In this document: positions 43,009 through 51,443 of the stretch, one piece after another
How the letters are laid out: each line of letters opens with the position of its first letter
Position numbering within the stretch: position 1 is the first letter of the stretch
DNA from: Aneurinibacillus tyrosinisolvens
Lineage (GTDB): Bacteria > Bacillota > Bacilli > Aneurinibacillales > Aneurinibacillaceae
Length of the DNA stretch: 64,000 nt
Assembly: GCF_001015055.1 (NCBI RefSeq)
Contig: NZ_BBWZ01000008.1
Span: 111,086-175,085, forward strand
Direction: 5' to 3'
Notes under the pieces: generated by a model
What the model was told of the DNA's origin: nothing
Seen by the model: the letters and a program-made list of their open reading frames with translations, nothing else
The model's database searches: none
Program-made: the position numbers and the translations under genes

Positions 43009-43771
43009 CAAAAGAATGTCAATGGATGCCTTTTATACATACATAGTGGACGAAAATAATCTATATGGTCTTATTGATGACCAGCTTAGGAATGATGAAG
43101 TATACAATCTTCCTGATAATATTAATTTTATGACGGAGCTTTATAAACAAAATAAAAAACGAATAGATAAATTTGTGGTGCATATGGAAACAAACGTATT
43201 TAAATCTAATCCAGACATTCTATATCATTCCACGAACTTAAAGAATGCTTCTCTTATTTTAAAGGATGCAGAACTAAAGGTAAAAGATAGAAGAATGAAC
43301 AGTGTGGATATTGCCCAATCCGAATATTTCACCAGTAATGATTTAGGGCAATTATTTTTATCTGTTCATCCCACCTATTTTCTAACTCCATTAATCATGA
43401 CATCGGGTAACAATTATTTAGGGAATGTAGTTACGTTCTGCATAGATACCTCAAAACTAAAAGAAAAATTGTACAAGGTGGCTGATTATATAACCCAGGA
43501 AGGTAAATGGAGCAGATTAGAAACAAGTGGTGATGTTCCATTTAAAACAATTATGAAATACATAGAAGACATTCTTCACGGATGCCCCGTAATGGATTTT
43601 GATTATGAATACTATATAAAATCCAATATTAATCTTTTTTCTTGTGTGAAAAGGATTTACTACTTTAAAGAGTGTGATACCCATTGTGTTATTGAAGTAA
43701 ATGATAATCCTTCTAATTGGACTTATTATCAGTTTGATAAAATGGGTGACTCTCTATGGAAGGAAGCATAG
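43001..43771 (+). CDS. ADP-ribosyltransferase-like paralogue 4
   Basis: 256 residues. DILYHSTNLKNASLILKDAEL (His76), GQLFLSVHPTYFLTP (Ser121), FDYEYYIKSNINLFSCVKRIYYFK (Glu203, six residues before Asn209) match the others. HPTYFL recalls the TYFY of paralogues 1 and 2. Aspartate is replaced by Asn after the conserved Glu, but the Glu is kept. Gene overlaps its upstream neighbour and ends one base before the next start. Confidence 0.65.
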   Translation: MNSKRMSMDAFYTYIVDENNLYGLIDDQLRNDEVYNLPDNINFMTELYKQNKKRIDKFVVHMETNVFKSNPDILYHSTNLKNASLILKDAELKVKDRRMNSVDIAQSEYFTSNDLGQLFLSVHPTYFLTPLIMTSGNNYLGNVVTFCIDTSKLKEKLYKVADYITQEGKWSRLETSGDVPFKTIMKYIEDILHGCPVMDFDYEYYIKSNINLFSCVKRIYYFKECDTHCVIEVNDNPSNWTYYQFDKMGDSLWKEA

Positions 43772-43772
43772 T

Positions 43773-44030
43773 ATGGGGAAAAAATTATATACAAAAGAAG
43801 AGTTAAGACATAGGTATTATAATGTTGTCGAGTTACGGAAAGCAGCGAAAGCCGAAATGGATAAAGCGAAGATACAAATGGATAATGTAAGCGACATGGA
43901 GCAGGTTGTTCATACTAAAAAATATTTAGAATCAGTTGATGAATATATGCGTTTATGTGATGTTGGAATGTTTGCTAATCGGACGTTTGTTGACAAGGAA
44001 ACAATTGAAAAAGCATTAGAGAATTTATAA
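43773..44030 (+). CDS. Small helical partner protein 4
   Basis: 85 residues (MGKKLYTKEELRHRYYNVVE start), all helical and charged. Starts 1 base after the stop of paralogue 4; AAGGAAGCATAGT upstream. Closes the cluster with a terminator at 44035. Confidence 0.6.
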   Translation: MGKKLYTKEELRHRYYNVVELRKAAKAEMDKAKIQMDNVSDMEQVVHTKKYLESVDEYMRLCDVGMFANRTFVDKETIEKALENL

Positions 44031-44034
44031 ATCT

Positions 44035-44068
44035 GAGGACTCGGCAAATCTGCACAGTCCTCTTTTTT
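44035..44068 (+). terminator. Terminator after the ADP-ribosyltransferase-like cluster
   Basis: GAGGACT-loop-AGTCCTC followed by T6. Confidence 0.85.
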
Positions 44069-44099
44069 ATTTTTCTTATTAAATTGGAGGAAGATATTT

Positions 44100-44504
44100 A
44101 TGGATATTTATTCTATATTAAAGCATTTAGAGTTACAGGGAAAAAAGGAATACTGCCGAGCTAATTATTTTCGATGGAAGTTTGGTCTTTATTATCATAA
44201 TGAGAAAAATGAAACACCTAAGACAGAAAAGGAATTTTTACATAGTATTGGACGGAAAAGTTTAGATTCCCTTCTTAAATGGGAGAGAACAGGGGAATAT
44301 CGTGCATTGGTTAAAATTTATCTTGCTTCTCTTGTGGCTGATGATAGTAAGCAAGTGTATGACAAAATCACAGAACAAGCAAAATCTGGTGACGTTCAAA
44401 GTGCTAAATTACATAGGGATTTAACCAAACAAATTGAGAAAGAAGCAGAACAATTAATGGAAGCATTTGCAAGCAATCTTGAAGAAGATGAGGATACGGA
44501 GTAA
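44100..44504 (+). CDS. Terminase small subunit (putative)
   Basis: 134 residues, helical. The N-terminal segment FHSIGRKS-like (EFLHSIGRKSLDSLLKWERTGEY) has the homeodomain-like HTH of small terminases (phBC6A51-type), and the C-terminus is acidic coiled coil. Position right before the large terminase supports it: the small subunit recognises the packaging site and loads the motor. ATG behind TTGGAGGAAGATATTT. Confidence 0.7.
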   Translation: MDIYSILKHLELQGKKEYCRANYFRWKFGLYYHNEKNETPKTEKEFLHSIGRKSLDSLLKWERTGEYRALVKIYLASLVADDSKQVYDKITEQAKSGDVQSAKLHRDLTKQIEKEAEQLMEAFASNLEEDEDTE

Positions 44505-44517
44505 AGGAGGTGATTAA

Positions 44518-44631
44518 ATGAGTTTATTTACAAAACCAAAGGCAAATAAGAAATCTAAGATGCCTAAACATATCAAGGAGGCAATGGACAACCCTATAAA
44601 ATGGGTGGAGACATTTATAAAAAATTCCTGA
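44518..44631 (+). pseudogene. Detached N-terminus of the large terminase
   Basis: 37 codons from ATG 44518 (AAAGGAGGTGATTAA). It ends DNPIKWVETFIKNS, but dropping one A from the A6 run at 44619-44624 gives WVETFIKIPDMAGEMVPFKYHD, the usual N-terminus of large terminases, continuous with the gene at 44633. So this piece and the next gene were one reading frame. A +1 shift is needed to join them. Confidence 0.7.
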
Positions 44632-44632
44632 T

Positions 44633-46264
44633 ATGGCTGGTGAAATGGTTCCATTTAAATATCATGACCAACAAGTAGAATTAATGGAAAATAAACAACG
44701 TTTTTCAATTATTTCCAAGCCGAGACAATTGGGAGTTTCTGTAAGTGTCCTAAGTTATTTTGTAGCACAAGCAGCACGTAAGCCCAATTCTGCATATATG
44801 ATATTTGTACATAACGAGAACAGTAAAAAGATTCTTGATGATAAATTACGTGGCATGATGGATTCCTTACCTAAGATGAAGAATAAAGCAGGGGAAAAAG
44901 ATGAATACGCTGAGTTTGTCCCACAAGTTAAAGTAAGTCGAGAGGGACATAAATTTGATAATGGTTCAATCATCTATGTTGAAGAGGTGGGAAGTGGTCA
45001 AAAGGGTAGAGGGGGCAGTTTTTCGGGAATCCTTCTTTCGGAGTTTGCTTTTTATTCTGATGACCAACACGAAAAGATTCTTACCAGTATGGAGGACTCA
45101 CTATTAAAGAATGATCCTGAAGCCGTTTTGTTTATTGAATCAACCTCAAATGGTTTTAATTATCACTTTGAGTTATTCCGTGATTCATGGAGTGGAAACA
45201 GTAAATATAAAGCATTCTTCTTTCCTTATTATTCTTCTGCTTACCGTATGTTAAATGAAAATGATCTAAAACTTGCGAAGGACTTATGTATAAAGAAATA
45301 TGGTAGGGAATTAACTGAAAATGATCTTGAAGGTGATGAAGTCCGTATCTACAGAGAATGTAAAGATATGGACTTTATTTATTGGCGAAGAATGAAAACG
45401 AATTTTGGTAATCCAAAAGACATTAAGAAGTTTAAGCAAGAGAATCCAAGTCACTATATGGAGTCATTTATCGGAAGTTCTGAAAAATTCTTTGAAGAGG
45501 ATTCAGTAATGGAGGCAATCAAGAATCTTGATAAAAAGCCATTACAGACCGTTGAGGGATTACCGGAAGAATTAAAGCCATATTTAAATAAATCGCTATT
45601 TATTTATGAATTGCCTAAACGAACGATTACAGATGAAGAAATGGACGAAATTAGATTGCAACGTGATGAACATATGAGGATTTTATATTGCAATCGTTTA
45701 TTTGGTACATATATGGGCGTGGACGTATCACAAGGTATGGGACAGGACTCAAGCGTCGTTTCGATCTTTAATAAGGATAAAGAGCAGCTTGCCGTATTTA
45801 GGACAAATGTAATCCCACCTAGACAATTAGCAGACATTATTGCAGTATTAGCGACTTGGTATAATTATTCTCTTGTTTGTGTTGAAGCAAATGGAGTGGG
45901 ATATACCGTTTTAGAAAAGTTAAAGCATGAAATCAAATATCGTAATCTTTACAAAATGAAGAGGCGATTAAACGATAAAAACGGGAAACGTCCAGAAGGA
46001 TGGATTTCAAGTGCAACAGCCAGGAGTACCATGTTACATACATTTAAGGAAGAGTGGGAGCTTGGCAACATGGTTATTCATGATGAACCAACACTCAATC
46101 AGATGCTTACATTCTCCGAGAATGACAGGTCAAGAAAAGAAGGCCACCACTTTGATACTGTTTTCGGAACTGGATTGGCTCTTGAAGCAATCAGGAATGG
46201 TAAGCATCGTTTGAATATCTTCAACGAACTAGAAATTGATAAAGGGATGGTGTTAAATGCTTAG
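44633..46264 (+). CDS. terL: Terminase large subunit
   Basis: 543 residues in this frame (580 with the detached N-terminus). The ATPase half has the terminase Walker A variant SKPRQLGVS (28-36), the coupling region, and GILLSEFAFYSD as Walker B with Glu. The nuclease half begins with GVDVSQGMGQDSSVVSIF (first metal Asp) and has VCVEANGVGYTVLE (second acidic site). It pumps DNA into preformed heads and cuts the concatemer. No ribosome site precedes ATG 44633, consistent with the frameshift described for the upstream piece. It overlaps the portal gene by 8 bases. Confidence 0.9.
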   Translation: MAGEMVPFKYHDQQVELMENKQRFSIISKPRQLGVSVSVLSYFVAQAARKPNSAYMIFVHNENSKKILDDKLRGMMDSLPKMKNKAGEKDEYAEFVPQVKVSREGHKFDNGSIIYVEEVGSGQKGRGGSFSGILLSEFAFYSDDQHEKILTSMEDSLLKNDPEAVLFIESTSNGFNYHFELFRDSWSGNSKYKAFFFPYYSSAYRMLNENDLKLAKDLCIKKYGRELTENDLEGDEVRIYRECKDMDFIYWRRMKTNFGNPKDIKKFKQENPSHYMESFIGSSEKFFEEDSVMEAIKNLDKKPLQTVEGLPEELKPYLNKSLFIYELPKRTITDEEMDEIRLQRDEHMRILYCNRLFGTYMGVDVSQGMGQDSSVVSIFNKDKEQLAVFRTNVIPPRQLADIIAVLATWYNYSLVCVEANGVGYTVLEKLKHEIKYRNLYKMKRRLNDKNGKRPEGWISSATARSTMLHTFKEEWELGNMVIHDEPTLNQMLTFSENDRSRKEGHHFDTVFGTGLALEAIRNGKHRLNIFNELEIDKGMVLNA

Positions 46265-47720
46265 TTGGTTTAAAAGTAATCAAGAAGAAGTTGTTCCAGT
46301 TGAATTAAGTCCATTAGATCAATATATTGTTGATATGTGGGACGGTGATCCATTGTGGTTTATGCAAGAAGTGAATAGACGATATCATACAAACAGAATT
46401 AGGAATGTATTGGATATCAAAGCATATTTAAACGGTGAACATGAAATCCTGAAACGGGAAGGTTTCATTTATAATGGAGAAGAGTATAAACCTAAGAAAT
46501 TAGTATTGGACTATGCAAAAAATATAGTGAATTTTCAAACGAATTACCTGTTAAAAATGCCGGTTACGATTACAGGTAAGGATTCAGTATCTAAAAAGTT
46601 TACTAAAACCTATAAGAAAGGAAAATTCCATCGTAAAGATTTAGACATTCTAAGTGATGTAATTAATTACGGCGATGCTTATGAATATCCTTATTGGGAC
46701 AAGTATAAGAAACTTATTACATCTAAAATGATTCATCCTGAGAATGGATATCCAATCTATAATGATTTCTCCGAGTATGTAGGATTCATTGAATATTTTA
46801 CGGTTGAAGGTATTTCTTATTGGACTGTCTATAGAGAAGATAAGGTTGAAAAATGGACAAATAAAGGTGGAGAAATTATTTCAAAGTCCATTCATCCAAA
46901 TGTAGGTGGAAGATTACCTATCCACTATAAGTCCAAGAATGATATTGATCGTAATTTTGGTAAATCAGAAATTCTAGCTTGGATTCCTATTATAGATACC
47001 CTTGAGGAACTATTATCAAAATTTTCGGATGTCGTGTTCAAATTTTGCAATCCAGTTATTGTAATTTCTGGTGAGTTTAACTTTGAAGACCCGATTGACT
47101 CTTCTACTGTTGGTGTAGCAATCCATTTACAAGAAGGTTCGACATTTGAGTTTAAGCAACCAGACGTAAGTGATGCAGCGTTTAAAACAGCGTATGAAGC
47201 TGTATATCATGCTTTACTTGATATTTCTAATACGCCTTCAGTAATAATGGGCAACAAAAATTTAGCGAATGTAGCAGAAGTTACAGTTGCTATGATGTTT
47301 CAAATTGCCGATATTAAAGCAACATTGAATGAGCGTATGTTACGTGATGGAATAGAAGAACGTTTTGAGATTATGCGTAATCTTATGGTAAAGAATGGTG
47401 AGCAAGTTGGGGAAGATGCATATGATTCCCTTGATTTCGTTTGTATTACAGATAAGCCGAAGAATGTTAAAGAGATTGTTGATAATCTTAATAGTGCTGT
47501 ACAATCCGGTATTCTTAGCATTCAATCTGCTATTGAACAATCACCTTATACTAAGGATGTTCAACAGGAATTGGATAGATTGGATGGTCAAGTTAATAGT
47601 AATGAAACAGGTAATGTGATCAAGAAGGATGGAATGACAATTATACATAAGAATAATAGTAATGGTGTGAATCAAGATAAGATGGGAAATAATTTAGGAA
47701 ATAATCAAGGTGGTAATTAA
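46257..47720 (+). CDS. Portal protein (SPP1-type)
   Basis: 487 residues. The core LVLDYAKNIVNFQTNYLLKMPVTI, the wing VGFIEYFTVEGISYW and the helical stem region (LDTLEELLSKFSDVVFKFCN; ISNTPSVIMGNKNLANVAEV) are those of the SPP1/phi29-like portal family. Twelve copies form the ring at the head vertex through which DNA passes. The C-terminus is low complexity, Asn-rich. ATG overlaps the terminase end, a usual arrangement. Confidence 0.9.
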   Translation: MLSWFKSNQEEVVPVELSPLDQYIVDMWDGDPLWFMQEVNRRYHTNRIRNVLDIKAYLNGEHEILKREGFIYNGEEYKPKKLVLDYAKNIVNFQTNYLLKMPVTITGKDSVSKKFTKTYKKGKFHRKDLDILSDVINYGDAYEYPYWDKYKKLITSKMIHPENGYPIYNDFSEYVGFIEYFTVEGISYWTVYREDKVEKWTNKGGEIISKSIHPNVGGRLPIHYKSKNDIDRNFGKSEILAWIPIIDTLEELLSKFSDVVFKFCNPVIVISGEFNFEDPIDSSTVGVAIHLQEGSTFEFKQPDVSDAAFKTAYEAVYHALLDISNTPSVIMGNKNLANVAEVTVAMMFQIADIKATLNERMLRDGIEERFEIMRNLMVKNGEQVGEDAYDSLDFVCITDKPKNVKEIVDNLNSAVQSGILSIQSAIEQSPYTKDVQQELDRLDGQVNSNETGNVIKKDGMTIIHKNNSNGVNQDKMGNNLGNNQGGN

Positions 47721-48056
47721 GGTTGTTAAGGAATACATAGGGTAAAGTGTAGAGTTTATAAGGGTTTAGGGCATGTGAAAGAGTTAAAAATAGTTAAGGT
47801 AAATAGTGCGTGAATATTGTAAAAAGTATGTAATTCACCGCACACATGTTACCACAGTTGAAGGTGTCAAGTGTTTTTGCTTGACGCTTATTTTTATTTC
47901 ACATATTTTTAGTTATTTTTTAGTTTTTTTAATTTTATTTCGAATTCCCCAAAATGGGGGGAACTGTTCAAGAATCCGCTGGTATTCGTCTTATTACTAT
48001 GTATTAATCACTACTAAAATTGAATCAAATGTTTATTTTATTAGAAAGGAATTACC
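47721..48056. other. Non-coding segment after the portal gene
   Basis: No credible gene in ~335 bases. Two motifs like those upstream of the polymerase gene occur: ACATAGGGTAAAG at 47735-47747 and TTTATAAGGGTTTA at 47755-47768. An 84-codon frame (47806-48060) lacks a ribosome site and looks random. Confidence 0.45.
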
Positions 48057-48200
48057 GTGAAAGTCCAAGAATTTATTTCAACAATTAATACAGATACATA
48101 TATCACATTGCTAAATATGGCTATATATAAGGGATTATCTGAAGAGGATGCCCATTTATATGCAGTAAATACGATTAAACGAGTATATAAGGACAAATAA
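48057..48200 (+). CDS. 47-residue hypothetical protein
   Basis: GTG start with AGAAAGGAATTACC upstream; sequence KVQEFISTINTDTYITLLNM then an acidic-basic helix ending KRVYKDK. Convergent with the tyrosine recombinase, with a shared terminator between them. Confidence 0.55.
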   Translation: MKVQEFISTINTDTYITLLNMAIYKGLSEEDAHLYAVNTIKRVYKDK

Positions 48201-48230
48201 AAAAGGGTACGACATTATGTCGTATCCTCT
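48200..48230. terminator. Shared bidirectional terminator
   Basis: AGGGTACGACATTATGTCGTATCCTCT forms a stem with A-rich sequence on its left, giving a U tail on the minus strand for the recombinase gene. Confidence 0.75.
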
Positions 48231-48771
48231 AAGCAAAACTAAATGTTTTCATGAAATTATCCATATCTTCTTGTGTGATACCGATATAACTTAGTGTAAT
48301 TGCAGGGGAACTATGACCATATAGTTTCTGTAAGTATGTTAAATCGTTTGTTTTCTTAAATACGTGATAACCGAATGTCTTTCTAAGGGTATGCGTTCCA
48401 ATCTCTTCTAAGCCCAATTGAGCAGCTACAACATTAAGTATTCTATATGCTTGAATCCTTGTGAGTGGCTTATTCCCTTTACGGCTAGGAAACAATATAT
48501 CTTCTGGTTGCATATCCTTAATATAAACGTCTAATTCTTCTTTAAGCGTATCGTTGATGTGGAACTTCTTATTCTTCTTTGTCTTCTGTTCTTTAAGCGT
48601 TATGTGGGTTCCTGTAACGTCTCCTACTGTTAATGGAAGGATATCACTTATACGGAGTCCACTATATAGGCCAAAGGAGAATAACAAAGCGTTACGGTTA
48701 GATTGTTCTTTAAGCATAGAGTGGAACTGGTTAATCACATTAACATCTTTAAGCGGTTGTACTGTTGACAT
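48229..48771 (-). CDS. Short tyrosine recombinase
   Basis: 180 residues from ATG 48771 (AAAGGA 9 bases upstream). Only the catalytic domain: YSGLRISDIL (Arg), EQKTKKNKKF (Lys), GTHTLRKTFGYHVF (His-x-x-Arg), YGHSSPAITLSYIG (His and the nucleophile Tyr). It lacks the N-terminal DNA-arm domain of phage integrases. Such short enzymes on Bacillus plasmids and phages resolve multimers or invert DNA. It is unlikely to be the integrase, because the serine recombinase sits at the element edge. Confidence 0.9.
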   Translation of the reverse strand: MSTVQPLKDVNVINQFHSMLKEQSNRNALLFSFGLYSGLRISDILPLTVGDVTGTHITLKEQKTKKNKKFHINDTLKEELDVYIKDMQPEDILFPSRKGNKPLTRIQAYRILNVVAAQLGLEEIGTHTLRKTFGYHVFKKTNDLTYLQKLYGHSSPAITLSYIGITQEDMDNFMKTFSFA

Positions 48772-48783
48772 GGGTATCATTCC

Positions 48784-48874
48784 TTTCGTTTATCGAACTA
48801 TCCTTATATTCTTATTATATACCAATGTAACGTATTGAGCAATAGTATATTCAGATAATATACGTTAAACGAAA
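48784..48874. promoter_or_regulatory. Nested inverted repeats upstream of the tyrosine recombinase
   Basis: TTTCGTTTA (48784-48792) pairs with TAAACGAAA (48866-48874). Inside it, TAACGTAT (48828-48835) pairs with ATACGTTA (48860-48867), and GTATATT-CAGAT-AATATAC (48845-48863) is a hairpin. Could be a recombination site or a self-regulating operator. The rest of 48875-49292 shows nothing I can name. Confidence 0.5.
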
Positions 48875-49292
48875 TAATATACAGTATCTTATTCACTGGA
48901 TATATATGGTTGTATTAATAAAAATAATTTATTTTATTTTTTATTTTCATTGACAAGTGAATGATGATGTGATCTATGTCATGTGCCTATGCTTAGATAC
49001 CATCTATTGCCATAACTAGGAGTGTATATCCATTTATAGAGTACATAGTTGATTGATAATGTTCTTATTTGCTATTGACTTTGATATATGGTTATGCATT
49101 AATGATAAAATCAGCAATCCCAAAGAAACAATATATAGAAATGTTACATTCGGAAAAGAAATTTAGGATTTACGAAATAAAAAATAGGATTTCCTAAAAT
49201 AAAATTGAGATTTATAAATGAAAATTTTCTAGGGAAATGTATAGAAGTGTATAAAATATACATATGTATGAATTGAGGTAATTGAGTATATT

Positions 49293-49682
49293 ATGAATAT
49301 TCCAAAGGAATATGAGGGAGTTTATCTGTATAGACGGAATGAACAGCAGCCGAATACAATCACCAGAACATTAAATGCAGAACAATATAATGAAGTGTAT
49401 CCATTGGCTAGGTTATTTTTCATCGGACTATATAAAAAGTATAAACGAATACAGAGTTATCATGTGCCGTATGATGAGAAGCTATTGAAGATAAAGGACA
49501 TATCACCGTCCAGCGATGGACTATATGGTATCAGTATCAGATATGGAACAAAATCTTATGAGAGATTCTATTTCAACCATGACATGAACTGGTACAGTGA
49601 GGATGGACAACCTATCATAGAAGGAAAGTTTAATGAATTAATACATATGATTACAGAAAATTATTTTAGAAATGGTTTCTGA
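49293..49682 (+). CDS. Hypothetical protein
   Basis: 129 residues (MNIPKEYEGVYLYRRNEQQP start), soluble, with many Tyr and Phe and a beta-rich centre (GISIRYGTKSYERFYFNHDM). ATG 49293 has GAGGTAATTGAGTATATT upstream. Alone between two non-coding stretches. No family recognised. Confidence 0.6.
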   Translation: MNIPKEYEGVYLYRRNEQQPNTITRTLNAEQYNEVYPLARLFFIGLYKKYKRIQSYHVPYDEKLLKIKDISPSSDGLYGISIRYGTKSYERFYFNHDMNWYSEDGQPIIEGKFNELIHMITENYFRNGF

Positions 49683-49888
49683 ATGACTTTTGATTAATAT
49701 TGATTACTCAACATTCCCAAAAATTTCCCATGCTACTATACAAACACACACGCTTAAAATTCAGCATTTCCCCATATACCCCACTTTATCAACATATTGG
49801 GTGTTTTACTTTGTTGGAAAACATTTATTGAATTTTCTAAAATGAGGTAAAATTATCCTATAACAAATAACGTGTGGGGGTAAAAAGC

Positions 49889-50848
49889 ATGAATTTAGAT
49901 ATCAAAAATACAATTAAATCACCTAAAATCGTTATTCCTTTAGTTGTACTATTGTTGCTTATAATTTCAGTAAGTATTTATTCTGGTTATAAAAGCTATA
50001 AATATAATCAAGCATTAACCTACATTAAACAAGGAAATTGGAATATGGCTAAAAGTGTTCTTTCTGATATTAAAAATTATGATAAGAGCCAGTCGCTTAT
50101 TGTTTTAACAGATACTATGATTTCTTTTGAGCAACAAAAAGACAAAAACAATAAATCGGGCTTTTATAATAATACTGAAGGAATAATAAGTAAAACTTTA
50201 AATGAATGCGACAATGAGATAAAGCCAGTCCTAACTAATTTAAAAAATAAAATCTCCAAACAAAAAGAGGTACTTCTTCAAAAAGAGAAAATAGAGGCCG
50301 AGGCAGTCATACAAAAGAAGAAACGAGCAGTTGAAGCACAAATAGAGTCAAGCATAAAAAGCAAAGTTTATGATTATAGTAATTTAGATGAAACTGACGT
50401 CAAAATTATTAAAGATGATATTAATATGGACTCTATGTACAAATATTCCATAGCAAATTCTATTTATAACAGAAAAGTAGGAGAAACTGAGACAGCATTA
50501 GGGAATTTAAATCAAGCAAAAGAACAGCTAGACAGCATATCCCCTTCCTATAATGGTAAGTATGCGAATGATATAGAATCATTAAAAAATAAAATATCTA
50601 ATAAAATGGTTGCAGAAGAAGATAAATCAGCAAGAGAAACTGAAATGTTAAACAATAAGGACAAAGAACAAAAAAGACAACAGGGAATACAAATGGGAAT
50701 GACAGCCGAAGAGGTAAAATCAACATGGGGAAAACCAGAAGATATCAACCGTACAACAACAGCAAATGGTGTTCAGGAACAATGGGTTTACGGTATTGGA
50801 AAATATATTTACTTTGAAGATGGTATTGTAACAGCAATTCAAGAATAG
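49889..50848 (+). CDS. Membrane-anchored coiled-coil protein with SmpA/BamE-like end
   Basis: 319 residues from ATG 49889 (TGTGGGGGTAAAAAGC). One N-terminal membrane helix (KIVIPLVVLLLLIISVSIYSG), a long coiled coil about 85-150, helices with a TPR-like rhythm, and a C-terminal small domain IQMGMTAEEVKSTWGKPEDI with WVYGIGKYIYFEDGIV as in SmpA/OmlA-type lipoprotein domains. Probably exposed outside the membrane. Accessory gene; role unknown. Confidence 0.65.
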   Translation: MNLDIKNTIKSPKIVIPLVVLLLLIISVSIYSGYKSYKYNQALTYIKQGNWNMAKSVLSDIKNYDKSQSLIVLTDTMISFEQQKDKNNKSGFYNNTEGIISKTLNECDNEIKPVLTNLKNKISKQKEVLLQKEKIEAEAVIQKKKRAVEAQIESSIKSKVYDYSNLDETDVKIIKDDINMDSMYKYSIANSIYNRKVGETETALGNLNQAKEQLDSISPSYNGKYANDIESLKNKISNKMVAEEDKSARETEMLNNKDKEQKRQQGIQMGMTAEEVKSTWGKPEDINRTTTANGVQEQWVYGIGKYIYFEDGIVTAIQE

Positions 50849-50886
50849 CATTTGTTCAATAAAATGTGGAAGGGCTGGTTACAATT

Positions 50887-51189
50887 ATGAAGAAATGTGG
50901 AAAGTGTAAGCGAACACTGACAGAGGAATTTTGTGAATATTGCACGTCAAAATATGAGGGAATAAACTCACAACAATACCAAGCTCAAATAAACGGCAGA
51001 GGCAAATTAATACTTATGTTTGTTGGCATTGGGGTAATCCTCGTACCGATAATTTTAATATCACTATTTTCTTCCCCACCACCAAAGAAAGAACTCAAGG
51101 ATTTAACTAATAAAGAATACAATGAGTTTATGAAATGGGATCAAGAGCAGAAACAAAAGGAATGGGAAAATAAGAAAGCATTTCAATAG
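50887..51189 (+). CDS. Zinc-ribbon membrane protein
   Basis: 100 residues from ATG 50887: CGKCKRTLTEEFCEYC gives a CxxC...CxxC zinc ribbon, followed by a single membrane helix (LILMFVGIGVILVPIILISL) and a charged cytoplasmic or outer tail. Follows the membrane coiled-coil gene by 38 bases, so likely the same unit. A terminator follows at once. Confidence 0.65.
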   Translation: MKKCGKCKRTLTEEFCEYCTSKYEGINSQQYQAQINGRGKLILMFVGIGVILVPIILISLFSSPPPKKELKDLTNKEYNEFMKWDQEQKQKEWENKKAFQ

Positions 51190-51216
51190 TCACCAAATCG
51201 GTGGCTATTTTTTTTA
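51187..51216 (+). terminator. Intrinsic terminator
   Basis: TAGTCACC-AAATC-GGTGGCTA followed by T8. Confidence 0.85.
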
Positions 51217-51239
51217 TATAAAATAAGGAGGTTTCACCA

Positions 51240-51443
51240 ATGAATAGTATTGAATATTTTAACCAATTACCAGTGAATCAAAGAAATGGAATTGCTAAAG
51301 AACTTCATCAAATCCTTACTATTATGATTGATGATAAATTTGAAACCCATGAGGGCAGTGAATTATGGGAAATCGTTCTTGAAGGATTAATCAGTGTACA
51401 TAGGAAACGCAATATTGAAATGACTAAAGGGGGCAATAAATAA
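51240..51443 (+). CDS. 67-residue hypothetical protein, possible neck component
   Basis: ATG 51240 behind AAGGAGGTTTCACCA; helical (MNSIEYFNQLPVNQRNGIAK). Stop overlaps the next gene (TAATG). In the same operon as the adaptor-like and Ig-domain proteins. Confidence 0.5.
   Translation: MNSIEYFNQLPVNQRNGIAKELHQILTIMIDDKFETHEGSELWEIVLEGLISVHRKRNIEMTKGGNK

Noticed and set aside
47806..48060. 84-codon ORF with hydrophobic stretch
   Set aside because: No ribosome site, and the hydrophobic part comes from a T-rich stretch.
48229..48771. Tyrosine recombinase as the integrase
   Set aside because: It lies 8.5 kb inside the element, lacks an arm-binding domain, and the boundaries fit the serine recombinase at the right edge.
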